From positions 1,116,001-1,180,000 of the forward strand of contig NZ_JAATJE010000001.1 of the NCBI RefSeq assembly GCF_011927695.1: 64,000 nt of DNA. The letters are read 5' to 3'. The stretch comes from Sphingomonas jejuensis. Lineage in GTDB: Bacteria; Pseudomonadota; Alphaproteobacteria; Sphingomonadales; Sphingomonadaceae. The notes beneath the pieces are model-generated. The model was not told the origin of the DNA and searched no databases. It saw only the letters and a list, made by a program, of their open reading frames with translations. The translations under genes and the position numbers were made by a program. The stretch's first letter is position 1. Each line of letters starts with the position of its first letter. Positions 63,304-64,000 of the stretch are shown piece by piece.

Positions 63304-64000
63304 GCAGCGACCAGGCGCACGGCGCCGGCCCTACCGCTCCCGCTTCTCCCATGCTGAACCGGCGCAACATGCTGATCGGCGGAGCGATGCTGGGCGCGGT
63401 CGGGATCGGCTATGCGCGCCAGCCGACCGTCAGCGAACCGCTGCTCGGCCGGCGGAAGCTGGACGACGTGGTGCCGAAGACGCTGGGGCCGTGGAAGTTC
63501 GAGACGGCGAGCGGGCTGGTGCTGCCGCCGCCCGACCAGATGCGAGACGAGATCTATTCGGACCTTCTGACGCGCGTCTACTATGCGCCGAACGGCGACG
63601 GGGTGATGCTGCTGGTCGCCTATAGCGGCTCGCAGGATGGCGTGATCCAGGTCCATCGGCCGGAGGTCTGCTATCCGGCGAGCGGCTATACGCTGACCAG
63701 GACGGAGGAGCGCGCGCTGGACGTGGGACCGCGCAAGATTCCCACCCGCTTCATCGTGGCGGAAGGCGGCGGGCGGCTGGAACAGCTGATCTACTGGACA
63801 CGGCTGGGGCCGAGCTTCCCGACCACCTGGCTTCAGCAACGCATCGACGTGATCGAGGAAAACCTGAAGGGGTTGATCCCGGACGGCGTGCTGGTGCGGA
63901 TTTCCACCAACGCACTGGATTCCGCGTCCGGCATCGCGATCATCGAACGCTTCGCCGCCGACTTCATCGGCGCGCTGCCCGCGGTGGGGCGGCGCGTGAT
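63300..64000 (+). CDS. EpsI-family exosortase-associated protein, 3' end beyond window
   Basis: The first 233 codons are in the window. MLNRRNMLIGGAMLGAVGIG near the N terminus is a signal or anchor with twin Arg. The EpsI signature VHRPEVCYPASGYTL has the conserved C-Y-P, and LGPWKFETASGLVLPP is the usual opening of the domain. EpsI-like proteins accompany exosortases; some are methanolan-type export factors. It overlaps the exosortase stop by 4 bases. The sequence is cut at the right window edge. Confidence 0.85.
   Translation, partial: MSSDQAHGAGPTAPASPMLNRRNMLIGGAMLGAVGIGYARQPTVSEPLLGRRKLDDVVPKTLGPWKFETASGLVLPPPDQMRDEIYSDLLTRVYYAPNGDGVMLLVAYSGSQDGVIQVHRPEVCYPASGYTLTRTEERALDVGPRKIPTRFIVAEGGGRLEQLIYWTRLGPSFPTTWLQQRIDVIEENLKGLIPDGVLVRISTNALDSASGIAIIERFAADFIGALPAVGRRV

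Overview
The window looks like chromosomal DNA of a sphingomonad-type alphaproteobacterium. Base composition is high GC throughout. Supporting markers are the histidine phosphotransferase ChpT of the CtrA phosphorelay, a CheA/CheW/CheY/CheB/CheR cluster with no flagellar genes beside it, an RpoH of alphaproteobacterial type, a bacteriophytochrome with its haem oxygenase, a TonB-receptor-based glycan locus, and an exosortase/EpsI pair beside dTDP-rhamnose genes. Genes are tightly packed, with many 4-base ATGA stop/start overlaps. I saw no transposase, prophage, CRISPR array or rRNA.

Layout. 1-3.95 kb: start of an ETF-ubiquinone oxidoreductase, a divergent uracil-DNA-glycosylase-like protein, a lytic transglycosylase, MoaB and a PilZ protein. 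3.95-8 kb: phage-shock (Psp) locus with pspF facing away from a sigma-54-type promoter, a 54-residue exported or membrane peptide, pspA, pspB, pspC, and then four small genes for single-helix membrane proteins that share a coiled-coil tail with PspC. 8-13.5 kb: SufE, a thioredoxin-like ferredoxin, a J-domain protein, an LD-carboxypeptidase, a Mur ligase, RNase P RNA, an amidase and an EamA transporter. 13.5-22 kb: the che cluster, chpT, a JAMM protease, an RluD-type pseudouridine synthase and rpoH. 22-29.1 kb: haem oxygenase/bacteriophytochrome, a Kef-type antiporter, proB and proA.

29.1-37.1 kb: one branched-chain amino acid operon, ilvC-ilvB-ilvM-leuA-leuB-leuC-leuD, every junction overlapping. 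It is preceded by a leader peptide with a Leu-Leu-Leu-Leu-Val-Leu-Ile run, an 8-base antiterminator match and an intrinsic terminator, which is a textbook attenuator. 37.2-49.4 kb: a glycan (probably beta-glucan) utilisation locus. A GH3 beta-glucosidase and an MFS transporter lie on one strand; a LacI regulator, a TonB-dependent receptor, a GH144-like enzyme and a 1028-residue discoidin/alpha-alpha-barrel protein lie on the other, with a LacI-type operator between them.

49.6-58.7 kb: a GT4 glycosyltransferase, tRNA-Tyr, an M28 peptidase, RlmB, a glutaredoxin-MauE-DUF305 fusion divergent from a MerR regulator across a near-copy of the mercury-type operator, a ferredoxin, AlkA, a small membrane protein and an S9 peptidase. 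58.8-64 kb: rfbCBDA for dTDP-L-rhamnose, then exosortase and an EpsI-like protein cut by the window edge, which looks like the start of an exopolysaccharide/exosortase region.

The best candidates for undescribed biology are the expanded Psp array (6.4-8.0 kb), the attenuated ilv-leu super-operon, and the MerR-controlled three-domain fusion. All function calls come from reading motifs by eye; no database search was run.
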